Below, piece after piece: positions 12,313 to 18,144 of a stretch of DNA of 32,372 bases. The DNA lies in the IMG/VR virus record IMGVR_UViG_3300044904_000036, positions 1-32,372 of that record; one strand, written 5' to 3'. How positions within the stretch are numbered: position 1 is the stretch's first letter; every line of letters begins with the position of its first letter. Source of the stretch: a virus. The position numbers and the translations under genes were made by a program. Below the pieces are notes generated by a model, which saw only the letters and a list, made by a program, of their open reading frames with translations, was not told the DNA's origin and did no database searches.

Positions 12313-12495
12313 ATGAACAAAACAAAGAAATGGTATCAGGGAAATAAGGGTTTAGTCGCGGGCAGATGTTTCAGAGAAGCGAGCTTGGCTGGCGAAAATA
12401 ACCCTAAAGAAAAACTTGTATGTTGCAAAGGATGTGGAAAGGATACTACGAATTACAGTATGTTATGTGATAGGTGTTCCCTTAAACAAGAATAA
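12313..12495 (+). CDS. Zinc-ribbon mini-protein
   Basis: This 60-aa protein has Cys37/38, Cys41, Cys52 and Cys55 (CCKGCG then LCDRC) as a zinc knuckle, after a basic N-terminus (NKTKKWYQGNKGLVAGRCF). The SD is poor, so translation may depend on the upstream gene. The function is unknown. Confidence 0.5.
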   Translation: MNKTKKWYQGNKGLVAGRCFREASLAGENNPKEKLVCCKGCGKDTTNYSMLCDRCSLKQE

Positions 12496-12522
12496 TAATT
12501 TATTAGAAAAGGAGTAACAGTT

Positions 12523-12858
12523 ATGTCAACAAAAAGAAAGATGGACCCGATGACAATCCTGCTTATTGCACAGTTGATTATTGAGATTATCAAGATGTGG
12601 CAGGCGGCTAATCCACCGGCGGCTAAAATTGCAAAGAAAGCATCGGTAAAGAAACTGGCAGGGCAGTTAAAGCTCAGCAGTCCCGAACTGGATAAGATTA
12701 TCGCCCTTATCCTAGCGGATACCGCAATCCTTGACCTGCATTTTGATATGACCGGCTTTACGGGGATTCTCGAAAGCCTGAATAAGCTGTCGGCTCTTAT
12801 CGCTGCAATCGAAGCGATTATGACCGGCGTTAATCCAGTTCCAGTAACACCGGCGTAA
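12523..12858 (+). CDS. Ala/Leu-rich helical protein
   Basis: This 111-aa protein has a strong SD (AAAGGAG). A hydrophobic helix (TILLIAQLIIEIIKMW, residues 11-26) is followed by a Pro/Ala hinge, a basic stretch (KIAKKASVKKLAG) and several hydrophobic helices. The region is visibly more GC-rich and Ala-rich than its neighbours, suggesting a different origin. Membrane association or a coiled oligomer is possible, and a holin-like role is a guess. A strong terminator follows. Confidence 0.55.
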   Translation: MSTKRKMDPMTILLIAQLIIEIIKMWQAANPPAAKIAKKASVKKLAGQLKLSSPELDKIIALILADTAILDLHFDMTGFTGILESLNKLSALIAAIEAIMTGVNPVPVTPA

Positions 12859-12908
12859 TGTTGACCTGAATTTAACGGATTGCTTTGAGTAAATGGATTT
12901 ACGGTATG

Positions 12909-12949
12909 GGGCGGTTAATCACGGCTAAGTTTTTAACCGCCCTTATTTT
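12909..12949 (+). terminator. Strong intrinsic terminator
   Basis: GGGCGGTTAA (12909-12918) and TTAACCGCCC (12933-12942) form a 10-bp stem with a 14-base loop, followed by TTATTTT. It ends the transcript through the 111-aa gene and is the clearest rightward terminator in the window. Genes after 12963 would need read-through or their own promoter. Confidence 0.8.
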
Positions 12950-12962
12950 GAAAGGCGAAAAA

Positions 12963-13040
12963 ATGTTTTGGATTTTTCCTATATTTTGTTTTTTTGCAGT
13001 AATATTCATAGGCGTTATGGTATTTAGGTTAACAAGGTGA
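12963..13040 (+). CDS. 25-aa membrane peptide
   Basis: This ORF encodes a single hydrophobic helix (FWIFPIFCFFAVIFIGVMVF) with a short basic end (RLTR). The SD AAAGGCG precedes it, and its last codons carry the SD of the next gene. Such peptides are easily overlooked. A role in lysis timing or membrane signalling is conceivable. Confidence 0.5.
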   Translation: MFWIFPIFCFFAVIFIGVMVFRLTR

Positions 13041-13043
13041 AAA

Positions 13044-13229
13044 ATGAAAAAACTAAAGGCTGAAATTACAAAGTGGAATGGCAATTTATATTCGGTTTAT
13101 ATGCAAATCAGAAGTGGCAATCTTGAAACTGGAAATCATAAATCTGAATCTGCTGCCAAAAGAGCGTTTGTTGCTATGTGTAATCGTGTTGGTATAGACC
13201 GAAATATATATGAGTTTGATTATAAGTAA
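13044..13229 (+). CDS. Small alpha/beta protein
   Basis: This 61-aa protein starts after AAGGTGAAA. The pattern (KAEITKWNGNLYSVYMQIRS, SESAAKRAFVAMCNRVGI) suggests three strands and a helix, a compact fold common among phage accessory proteins. It is not recognised further. It sits between a membrane peptide and the permuted NlpC/P60-like gene. Confidence 0.6.
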   Translation: MKKLKAEITKWNGNLYSVYMQIRSGNLETGNHKSESAAKRAFVAMCNRVGIDRNIYEFDYK

Positions 13230-13241
13230 AGGACTTAAACA

Positions 13242-13754
13242 ATGACAGATTGCAAATTAAGATTTTATAACGCTTACAGAGCAAACAAAATGGACAAGGT
13301 TCTGGAAGGAACGGATTGGCTTATCCTTAAATTTTCGTGGCCGGATACTCACTGTGAGTTTCAGTTTTCGGCTAAATATAGCAATGTTAGCTTTTCATCT
13401 ACCTTGCGGGACGGCGCAAAAGGCTGCCGATTTAAGCAGATTGATTATACCGCCAATCCAGAACGATGGAATACTTTGATTGTTCCGTTGACCGATGAAC
13501 AAGAGGTCGCCGCTTTTGCCAAAGCTAACGAAATTAACGGTTGCGAATATGACCTTATCGGCTTGCTTCATCTTGAAACAGGGCTTGCCAAAACAGACCC
13601 CGATAAATACTGGTGTTCTGAAGCCGTTGCCGAATTGCTAAAAGCGGCTGGTAAATTTCTGGTAGATAGCCCAGACCAATACACGCCGGCAGCCTTGTTT
13701 GACGAGATATTTTATTGGCTATCCACTAATCAAAGTTTAGAAAACCCAGAATGA
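13242..13754 (+). CDS. Permuted NlpC/P60-like enzyme
   Basis: This 170-aa protein shows the order of circularly permuted papain-fold enzymes (YiiX/YaeF type). A His motif comes first (WPDTHCEFQFS, His37 with Glu39), then SFSSTLRDGAKGCRFKQI, and the Cys near the end (KYWCSEAVAELL, Cys125), followed by a Pro-rich closing segment. Members cleave peptide, amide or ester bonds in cell walls or lipids. It could be a phage cell-wall hydrolase, though no signal peptide is present. The stop overlaps the next ATG (ATGA). Confidence 0.65.
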   Translation: MTDCKLRFYNAYRANKMDKVLEGTDWLILKFSWPDTHCEFQFSAKYSNVSFSSTLRDGAKGCRFKQIDYTANPERWNTLIVPLTDEQEVAAFAKANEINGCEYDLIGLLHLETGLAKTDPDKYWCSEAVAELLKAAGKFLVDSPDQYTPAALFDEIFYWLSTNQSLENPE

Positions 13755-13930
13755 AACAATTTATAGCTATAGTTAAAGTTAAAACAAAGCAACCTATTAC
13801 CTGTAACATTGGTATTGCTTTATATGGCTCTACTAAAGAAGAAGCATTAAAGACGTTAGATATGAAGTATTATGAGTATATATGCGATAATAAGGACTGG
13901 ACAGGCAAGGAACTGCTTGTAAGGGTTTAA
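13751..13930 (+). CDS. Small alpha/beta protein, last rightward gene
   Basis: This 59-aa protein starts in an ATGA overlap. It has a strand (KQFIAIVKVKTKQ), a second strand (NIGIALYGST) and a helix (KEEALKTLDMKYYEYIC). Its size and strand/helix order resemble the product at 13044-13229, but I see no clear sequence identity. It ends the rightward operon before the convergent junction. Confidence 0.6.
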   Translation: MKQFIAIVKVKTKQPITCNIGIALYGSTKEEALKTLDMKYYEYICDNKDWTGKELLVRV

Positions 13931-13988
13931 AAAACGCTCTACGATTGCTCAGGTTAAGCGCAAACCGTTAAGTCGAGCAAATCAGGGG

Positions 13989-14029
13989 CAAAATTAAAAC
14001 AGGCCGGAAACGTATAAGAACCGGCCTGT
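13989..14029 (-). terminator. Leftward terminator at convergent junction
   Basis: ACAGGCCGG (13999-14007) and CCGGCCTGT (14021-14029) form a 9-bp stem with a 13-base loop. On the minus strand the stem is followed by TTTAATTTT, making a good intrinsic terminator for the virion and lysis operon. On the plus strand the U-tract is missing. The rest of 13931-14072 holds two weak hairpins (TTGCTC/GAGCAA and GCGGA/TCCGC) and no gene. Confidence 0.75.
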
Positions 14030-14072
14030 CTTGCGGATACAAGCTCCGCTAAAGGAGGAGGAAAGAAGAAGA

Positions 14073-14150
14073 TTACTTCTTAAATATGCCTGCCACTTGT
14101 AAGACCAAAGAAACTACTACTACGATAAGAATCCAATTTTCCATTGACAT
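14073..14150 (-). CDS. 25-aa membrane peptide
   Basis: Reading leftward from ATG 14150 gives a single hydrophobic helix (NWILIVVVVSLVLQVAGIF) ending in KK. The SD GAAAGG lies about seven bases upstream. It is the last gene of the leftward operon, just before its terminator and next to two other membrane proteins, so a lysis role is reasonable (inference). Confidence 0.55.
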   Translation of the reverse strand: MSMENWILIVVVVSLVLQVAGIFKK

Positions 14151-14168
14151 AAAAGTACCTTTCTTTAA

Positions 14169-14438
14169 TTATTTAACTTCTGGATTAGCCGCTACTCTTT
14201 GCGCGTCTGTCGGAGTCGGTGAATTGAGCGCGATTTGGCTTAAAACCTTTACCAGAGGCAAGGCAGGATGGTTTTTGCGCAGTATCGGTATTATCTTTAT
14301 AGCGATAGCGCAGAGACTTGAAATAAGACTGAGGATGGCCGCGCCTATTAAAGTTATAGCCGTAACTATGGCCGCCTGATTGCTTATAATCCACTTTAAA
14401 TCTACTACCAATTTACTACTATTCGGGTCGTAAATCAT
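14169..14438 (-). CDS. Holin-like membrane protein
   Basis: This 89-aa protein has a short N-terminal part, one long hydrophobic stretch (AAIVTAITLIGAAILSLISS, continuing to about residue 50) that could span the membrane once or as a hairpin, and a polar tail (SPTPTDAQRVAANPEVK). A good SD (AGAGGT) precedes the ATG. The position beside other small membrane proteins at the end of the late operon suits a holin. There is no diagnostic motif. Confidence 0.5.
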   Translation of the reverse strand: MIYDPNSSKLVVDLKWIISNQAAIVTAITLIGAAILSLISSLCAIAIKIIPILRKNHPALPLVKVLSQIALNSPTPTDAQRVAANPEVK

Positions 14439-14440
14439 AA

Positions 14441-14848
14441 TTATACCTCTTTCCTTTCTTCTGTGCTTCGATAATTTCCAAAATTAGGTTGTTTATTGAC
14501 AATCAAACAAGGTCTATCGTTCATCGCTTGTGTAAATTTTTCGTCTGTTCTTATGCTCTTTTCGAGAATACTGATAACCTTCTCATTCAACGCTTCAAGA
14601 CTTCTGACTAATTCCGCGCGTTCGGCTTTATGAATCTCATTTTGTTCATATAAAGCATTAACAAGATTTTCACGTTCTGATTTATGAACCATCCTCATAT
14701 CACTTAACTGCCTGAATAACATCAATACAGAAAACCCGCAAATGCCTAAAGCTCCGTATTCAACAAACGGATTGGTTATTGGGTCGATACTTGAGATTAC
14801 CCCTGTCATTATAAACGGTGTCAAAGCTAAAATTTTTAATCCTGTCAT
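14441..14848 (-). CDS. Membrane protein with coiled coil, holin/spanin candidate
   Basis: This 135-aa protein has two hydrophobic segments (residues 3-21 and about 29-46), then a long charged coiled coil (HKSERENLVNALYEQNEIHK onward to about residue 105) and a polar tail. Membrane anchor plus coiled coil is seen in inner-membrane spanins and in some phage holins. The SD AAGGAA is well placed. With the 89-aa and 25-aa membrane proteins it forms a probable lysis cassette. Confidence 0.5.
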   Translation of the reverse strand: MTGLKILALTPFIMTGVISSIDPITNPFVEYGALGICGFSVLMLFRQLSDMRMVHKSERENLVNALYEQNEIHKAERAELVRSLEALNEKVISILEKSIRTDEKFTQAMNDRPCLIVNKQPNFGNYRSTEERKEV

Positions 14849-14858
14849 AAAATGTTCC

Positions 14859-15011
14859 TTAATCTAAATGCTGTTCTACTGGTTTTTTACGTTTTTCAAG
14901 TTCCTGATTTATAATCATAAGATTATTTTGGGTTTGCATTAAAGTTTGATATTGCTGGTCCAGAAGCAAGGCCAATTCTAAATCTGTCATTTCCTGTATA
15001 GTTTTATCCAT
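14859..15011 (-). CDS. Short coiled-coil protein
   Basis: This 50-aa protein starts at ATG 15011 with the SD AAAGGAAAG. It is almost entirely helical (MTDLELALLLDQQYQTLMQT, NNLMIINQELEKRKK), with heptad-like Leu/Ile spacing. It overlaps the Cys-rich gene by eight bases. It may be a chaperone or assembly adaptor. The function is unknown. Confidence 0.6.
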   Translation of the reverse strand: MDKTIQEMTDLELALLLDQQYQTLMQTQNNLMIINQELEKRKKPVEQHLD

Positions 15012-15204
15012 TTTTCTTTCCTTTAGAGTAGCATTTTTCGCCTATTTCGGGTTGAGGAAAAGTTCTGCACTTTTCAGGTCGTTTCCAATATATCTTACAA
15101 ACAGCTACGGTATTTACAATTTCCAATTCAGGACAGGGGCCTTGATGGTCCTTCACAAAAGGATTATAGTTCAAACAACATTGTCCACATCTTTTACAAC
15201 TCAT
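15004..15204 (-). CDS. YkgJ-type Cys-rich protein
   Basis: This 66-aa protein has eight Cys: C3, C6, C9, C10 (CKRCGQCC), C24, C36, C46 and C58. The opening CxxCGxCC and the later CxxxxxxPxKCRTFP match the YkgJ-type (zinc- or iron-binding) Cys-cluster family. It is unusual among tail genes. It starts two bases after the stop of the appendage gene without a clear SD, so it is probably coupled. Its job in the phage is unknown. Confidence 0.65.
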   Translation of the reverse strand: MSCKRCGQCCLNYNPFVKDHQGPCPELEIVNTVAVCKIYWKRPEKCRTFPQPEIGEKCYSKGKKNG

Positions 15205-15206
15205 AA

Positions 15207-16256
15207 TTAACTCTGTGCCGTTAAAATTCCGCCAACAAAAGTTAAAACCTTCGTACCTAATACTGTATCTACATAACTCACTGTTGCATTTATTCCTGCT
15301 GTTGCCCCTATCCTAAAGAGGGTGCCTGAAGAAATATCGCCGACAACGTCAAGTGGATACGCTGGCGCCGTTAGTTTTCCGATACTCAAATTGCCTTTAA
15401 GAACATTATTAACTCCATTTACTTCAAATAGTCCCCAACTTGTTAAAGTTCCACTTGTCGCACAAGCATCAATATACAAACCATAGACTGAAACTGGTCT
15501 TGTAGTGGTAATTCCGATATTTGTTGTTTTGGCATAAACTCCGCAAGCAAAACCATCAGTAGTAGAAGAATTATATGTTACAGGAAAAAGCCTTGCTTCA
15601 AACCAACCCCCATATGCAGAATAACTTGTCTTGCCAATAATTGATTTTCCTGTATAACCAAATGAAGCCTGAGTTTTTGCACCAAAAAGACTTACAACAG
15701 CGCTATTTTTACCTGAACCCCCATCAACATCAAGTTGATGTTCTGTCGAAAAACCAAGACCAGATATAGTAATATTTTTAGTGCCACTTGAGGCCGTCAA
15801 AACTGCATTAGAAACCACTCCGCCATATAATCCGTATTGAACTACGCTGTTTCCATAAGTTCCAATGGTATTAGTTAGTGTTACTTGTCCGCATTGAGTA
15901 GTTGACGGATTATTAAAATATAAATCTTGTGTTAAACCAGATAAAATTGCTGATGGCAATGGATTTGCCGCACTTGAAATAATCTCCTTAATGGCAAGAA
16001 AAGATGGTGCTATATTTGCTGTCTTATATGAAAATTTAGCACCGGATGTTACCCCAAAAGAATGACAACACATCGTCCCGAATTGCACATTTGACGATGT
16101 TGTTATATCCTGCGGTAAAGATAAGGTTAAATTCCTGCCTAAAATAACGCCAGTTCCAGAGGCAGACAGATTAACCTGATTAGTAGTCCCTGACAGGTCA
16201 TACTTTGTTAAGGTCGGCTCAAAAGCCGAACTGTCAATAATTGAGGTTAGAATCAT
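15207..16256 (-). CDS. Tail appendage/receptor-binding-type protein
   Basis: This 349-aa protein is Gly/Ser/Thr-rich. Its N-terminal motif (LTLSLPQDITTSSNVQFGTM) is shared with many phage tail and adhesin proteins, where it builds trimeric beta structures. It ends LDVVGDISSGTLFRIG and GTKVLTFVGGILTAQS, a typical C-terminal tail-fibre segment. It is probably a trimeric virion appendage or decoration. It overlaps the ATP-grasp gene by 23 bases, so the two are expressed together. Confidence 0.65.
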   Translation of the reverse strand: MILTSIIDSSAFEPTLTKYDLSGTTNQVNLSASGTGVILGRNLTLSLPQDITTSSNVQFGTMCCHSFGVTSGAKFSYKTANIAPSFLAIKEIISSAANPLPSAILSGLTQDLYFNNPSTTQCGQVTLTNTIGTYGNSVVQYGLYGGVVSNAVLTASSGTKNITISGLGFSTEHQLDVDGGSGKNSAVVSLFGAKTQASFGYTGKSIIGKTSYSAYGGWFEARLFPVTYNSSTTDGFACGVYAKTTNIGITTTRPVSVYGLYIDACATSGTLTSWGLFEVNGVNNVLKGNLSIGKLTAPAYPLDVVGDISSGTLFRIGATAGINATVSYVDTVLGTKVLTFVGGILTAQS

Positions 16257-17496
16257 AAAGTCCTATTTCTTCAAGGTCTAATAATCGTTCCTGAACGTCC
16301 TCTAAACAATCAGTCCTATATTGGATATTCGGAATTTTTAACTGTTTGGCGGTATCGTAAAGTCCATCCCATAAAGACTCCGGCGTATCGCCAGTCCCAA
16401 CCACTTCGCATATAATACCGTCATAACCGCTTGTATAAAACTTACCCTCAATTTCCATAACGTCCAGAGGAATACAGTTATCGTCCATACCTCTAACTGG
16501 TTTACCCTCTGTTTCAGGTGCTTCCTCAACCATAGGATAAGGCGGTATGCTTATTCTTAACGCGCCCAAAAACTCATCAGACGGCTGTAAATCAGGCATA
16601 ACGCCATTAGCAATAGAGGCTATGAATTCACCAAAGGGCATATTTAAACCCTGTATAAAGGCGTATATTGCGCTATAGCCCATTCTGGCAGTCCATTCAA
16701 GTATATAAGGAACACCGTCAGAGATTATACAGTTAATATCAAGTGCGCCTGAATACTTCTGTAGTTTAAGCCAGTTCTCTAACTTGCCAAAGGTTTCACC
16801 GTATAAATCAGGGCATAAATTAAACTTAACCGTAGAGGACATACAACCTGTATTCTTGCTCAAGTTGTCATTCATAAAGCGTTTAGTTTCAAGCGTATTG
16901 TTATATGAATTAGGTATAATCTGGCCGTTTACGCACCAGACTTCAGAACTTATTTCAATACCTTCTTTAACCTCTTGTAGAACGAAGTCTATTTTGCCTT
17001 TCCAGATACCTGAGAAGTTTTCAAGCATTTCAATCATATCTTCAGAGTCAGTAGATACATACGTTTCAATACCCTCTTTGTTATGCTCCGGTTTAAATAC
17101 GCAGGCGAAATCTTTTTCTTTAACCCATTTAATAGCTGATTCAAAGTCCTGAAAATCGTCCCATTCAGGGACGGCTATTCCTGCATTTTCAGCCACAGGC
17201 AAGCCAAAGGAACGGTCTAATTCCATCTTATCAGCTATGTCAGAACCGCCGAAAACAAGGAATTCCTGTTCTCTTAATTTATCAGCTTCCTTGCCTTTTT
17301 TTACCATATCAAATATTACGATAGTATCTTTATCAAGTCCCTTCCATCCATCTTTAACTCGTGGCAATATACCGTCATAGAGCTTTACTGCCTTTGGGTC
17401 TTCTATATACAGAGTAACTTCATTACCTTCATCGGCAAGTCTTTTGCCTAATCCGACTCCATCCCCCGTACAAGAAATAATCCTGAATTTAGCCAT
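16234..17496 (-). CDS. PurD-like ATP-grasp ligase
   Basis: This 420-aa protein (ATG 17496; SD AAGAGG eight bases upstream) has the three-part ATP-grasp plan of glycinamide ribonucleotide synthetase (PurD). An N-terminal Rossmann-like segment (FRIISCTGDGVGLGKRLA) is followed by the ATP-binding Lys in VFKPEHNKEG (about residue 135), LQEVKEGIEIS, and the metal/ATP site GALDINCIISDGVPYILEW with TARMGY (about 250-274). PurD proper has NxRxGDPE there, so the substrate probably differs. ATP-grasp enzymes join a carboxylate to an amine or thiol. It lies between virion genes, not metabolic genes, which is unusual. A virion or peptide modification role is inferred. Confidence 0.8.
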   Translation of the reverse strand: MAKFRIISCTGDGVGLGKRLADEGNEVTLYIEDPKAVKLYDGILPRVKDGWKGLDKDTIVIFDMVKKGKEADKLREQEFLVFGGSDIADKMELDRSFGLPVAENAGIAVPEWDDFQDFESAIKWVKEKDFACVFKPEHNKEGIETYVSTDSEDMIEMLENFSGIWKGKIDFVLQEVKEGIEISSEVWCVNGQIIPNSYNNTLETKRFMNDNLSKNTGCMSSTVKFNLCPDLYGETFGKLENWLKLQKYSGALDINCIISDGVPYILEWTARMGYSAIYAFIQGLNMPFGEFIASIANGVMPDLQPSDEFLGALRISIPPYPMVEEAPETEGKPVRGMDDNCIPLDVMEIEGKFYTSGYDGIICEVVGTGDTPESLWDGLYDTAKQLKIPNIQYRTDCLEDVQERLLDLEEIGLYDSNLNY

Positions 17497-17523
17497 TGAC
17501 AAAGCCTCTTGATATGGTATAAT
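17496..17523 (+). promoter_or_regulatory. Consensus extended -10 promoter for HNH gene
   Basis: TTGACA (17496-17501), a 16-bp spacer and TATAAT (17518-17523) are both perfect hexamers, and TGG before the -10 makes an extended -10 element. The promoter points right, against the late operon, and overlaps the start codon and SD of the ATP-grasp gene. Transcription would start near 17530. Confidence 0.85.
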
Positions 17524-17528
17524 AAAAC

Positions 17529-17563
17529 GAGTCGATAAGGGATATGTAGTCCCTGACCGACTC
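17529..17563 (+). other. 5' leader hairpin of HNH transcript
   Basis: GAGTCG (17529-17534) pairs with CGACTC (17558-17563), and inside it GGGA (17539-17542) pairs with TCCC (17550-17553). The hairpin starts at the predicted transcription start, so it would cap the mRNA 5' end. It may stabilise the transcript or control translation. Its first bases (GAGTCGATA) recur in the closing stem of the RNA at 4670. Confidence 0.5.
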
Positions 17564-17593
17564 TAAACAAAGTTTCCTATATTGGAGAAAACT

Positions 17594-18070
17594 ATGTCTG
17601 ATACGATTATAACAAAAACCTGTCATCATTACAACCAAATCAAACCTATATCTCAATTTTGTAAGGATAAAAGTTTCAAGGATGGGTATCGTTGTCTTTG
17701 CAAGGCTTGCAAACTTAAATATAATCAGAGTCCAGCACAGAAACAATATCATAAAAGACTTGCCCAAACTTCGCACAGAAAAGAACAATGGAAGAAATAT
17801 AGACAGAGCAAATCTTCCAAAGAACTTAGTAAGCAAAAAACAATTCTTTATCTTAATCAGCATCCAGACCAAGCAAAGGCTTATTGGGCGGTTAAATATG
17901 CCGTGAAAATTGGCAAATTGGCTAAGCCAAAAACACTTCAATGTTCCTATTGCCCAGAAAAAGCATCTCTTTATCACCATAATAAAGGCTATGGCAAAGA
18001 ACACCGTCTTGACGTTATTCCTGTTTGTCCTATTTGTCATATGTTTATTCACGCCGTTCAATCGTCTTAG
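17594..18070 (+). CDS. HNH endonuclease moron
   Basis: The 158-aa product starts at ATG 17594 (SD GGAG, six-base spacing). It has an N-terminal Cys-rich motif (KPISQFCKDKSFKDGYRCLC then KACK) common in phage HNH proteins. A C-terminal HNH-like site follows: CSYCPEKASLYHHNKGYGKE, then LDVIPVCPICHMFIH. It is the only rightward gene inside the leftward virion operon and has its own consensus promoter and leader hairpin, as expected of a mobile homing endonuclease or moron. Its end overlaps the small acidic gene on the other strand by four bases. Confidence 0.8.
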   Translation: MSDTIITKTCHHYNQIKPISQFCKDKSFKDGYRCLCKACKLKYNQSPAQKQYHKRLAQTSHRKEQWKKYRQSKSSKELSKQKTILYLNQHPDQAKAYWAVKYAVKIGKLAKPKTLQCSYCPEKASLYHHNKGYGKEHRLDVIPVCPICHMFIHAVQSS

Positions 18071-18144
18071 TCATCGTCATAATCGTCCATATCTGGGCTT
18101 TCCCATAGTTCAGTTTCTTCTGGTATATAATCAGGCATTACCAT
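18067..18144 (-). CDS. 25-aa acidic peptide
   Basis: Leftward from ATG 18144, overlapping the stop of the 1545-aa gene, this frame encodes a very acidic peptide (MPDYIPEETELWESP, then MDDYDDD). A second in-frame ATG is at 18138. The SD is distant (AAGGGG). Acidic composition and coupling suggest a real gene, possibly a short assembly or packaging peptide. Evidence is limited. Confidence 0.4.
   Translation of the reverse strand: MVMPDYIPEETELWESPDMDDYDDD

Noticed and set aside
14086-14379. Rightward 97-aa ORF over the holin-like genes
   Set aside because: It is antisense to two leftward genes with good SDs and hydrophobic helices, and lacks its own SD context.
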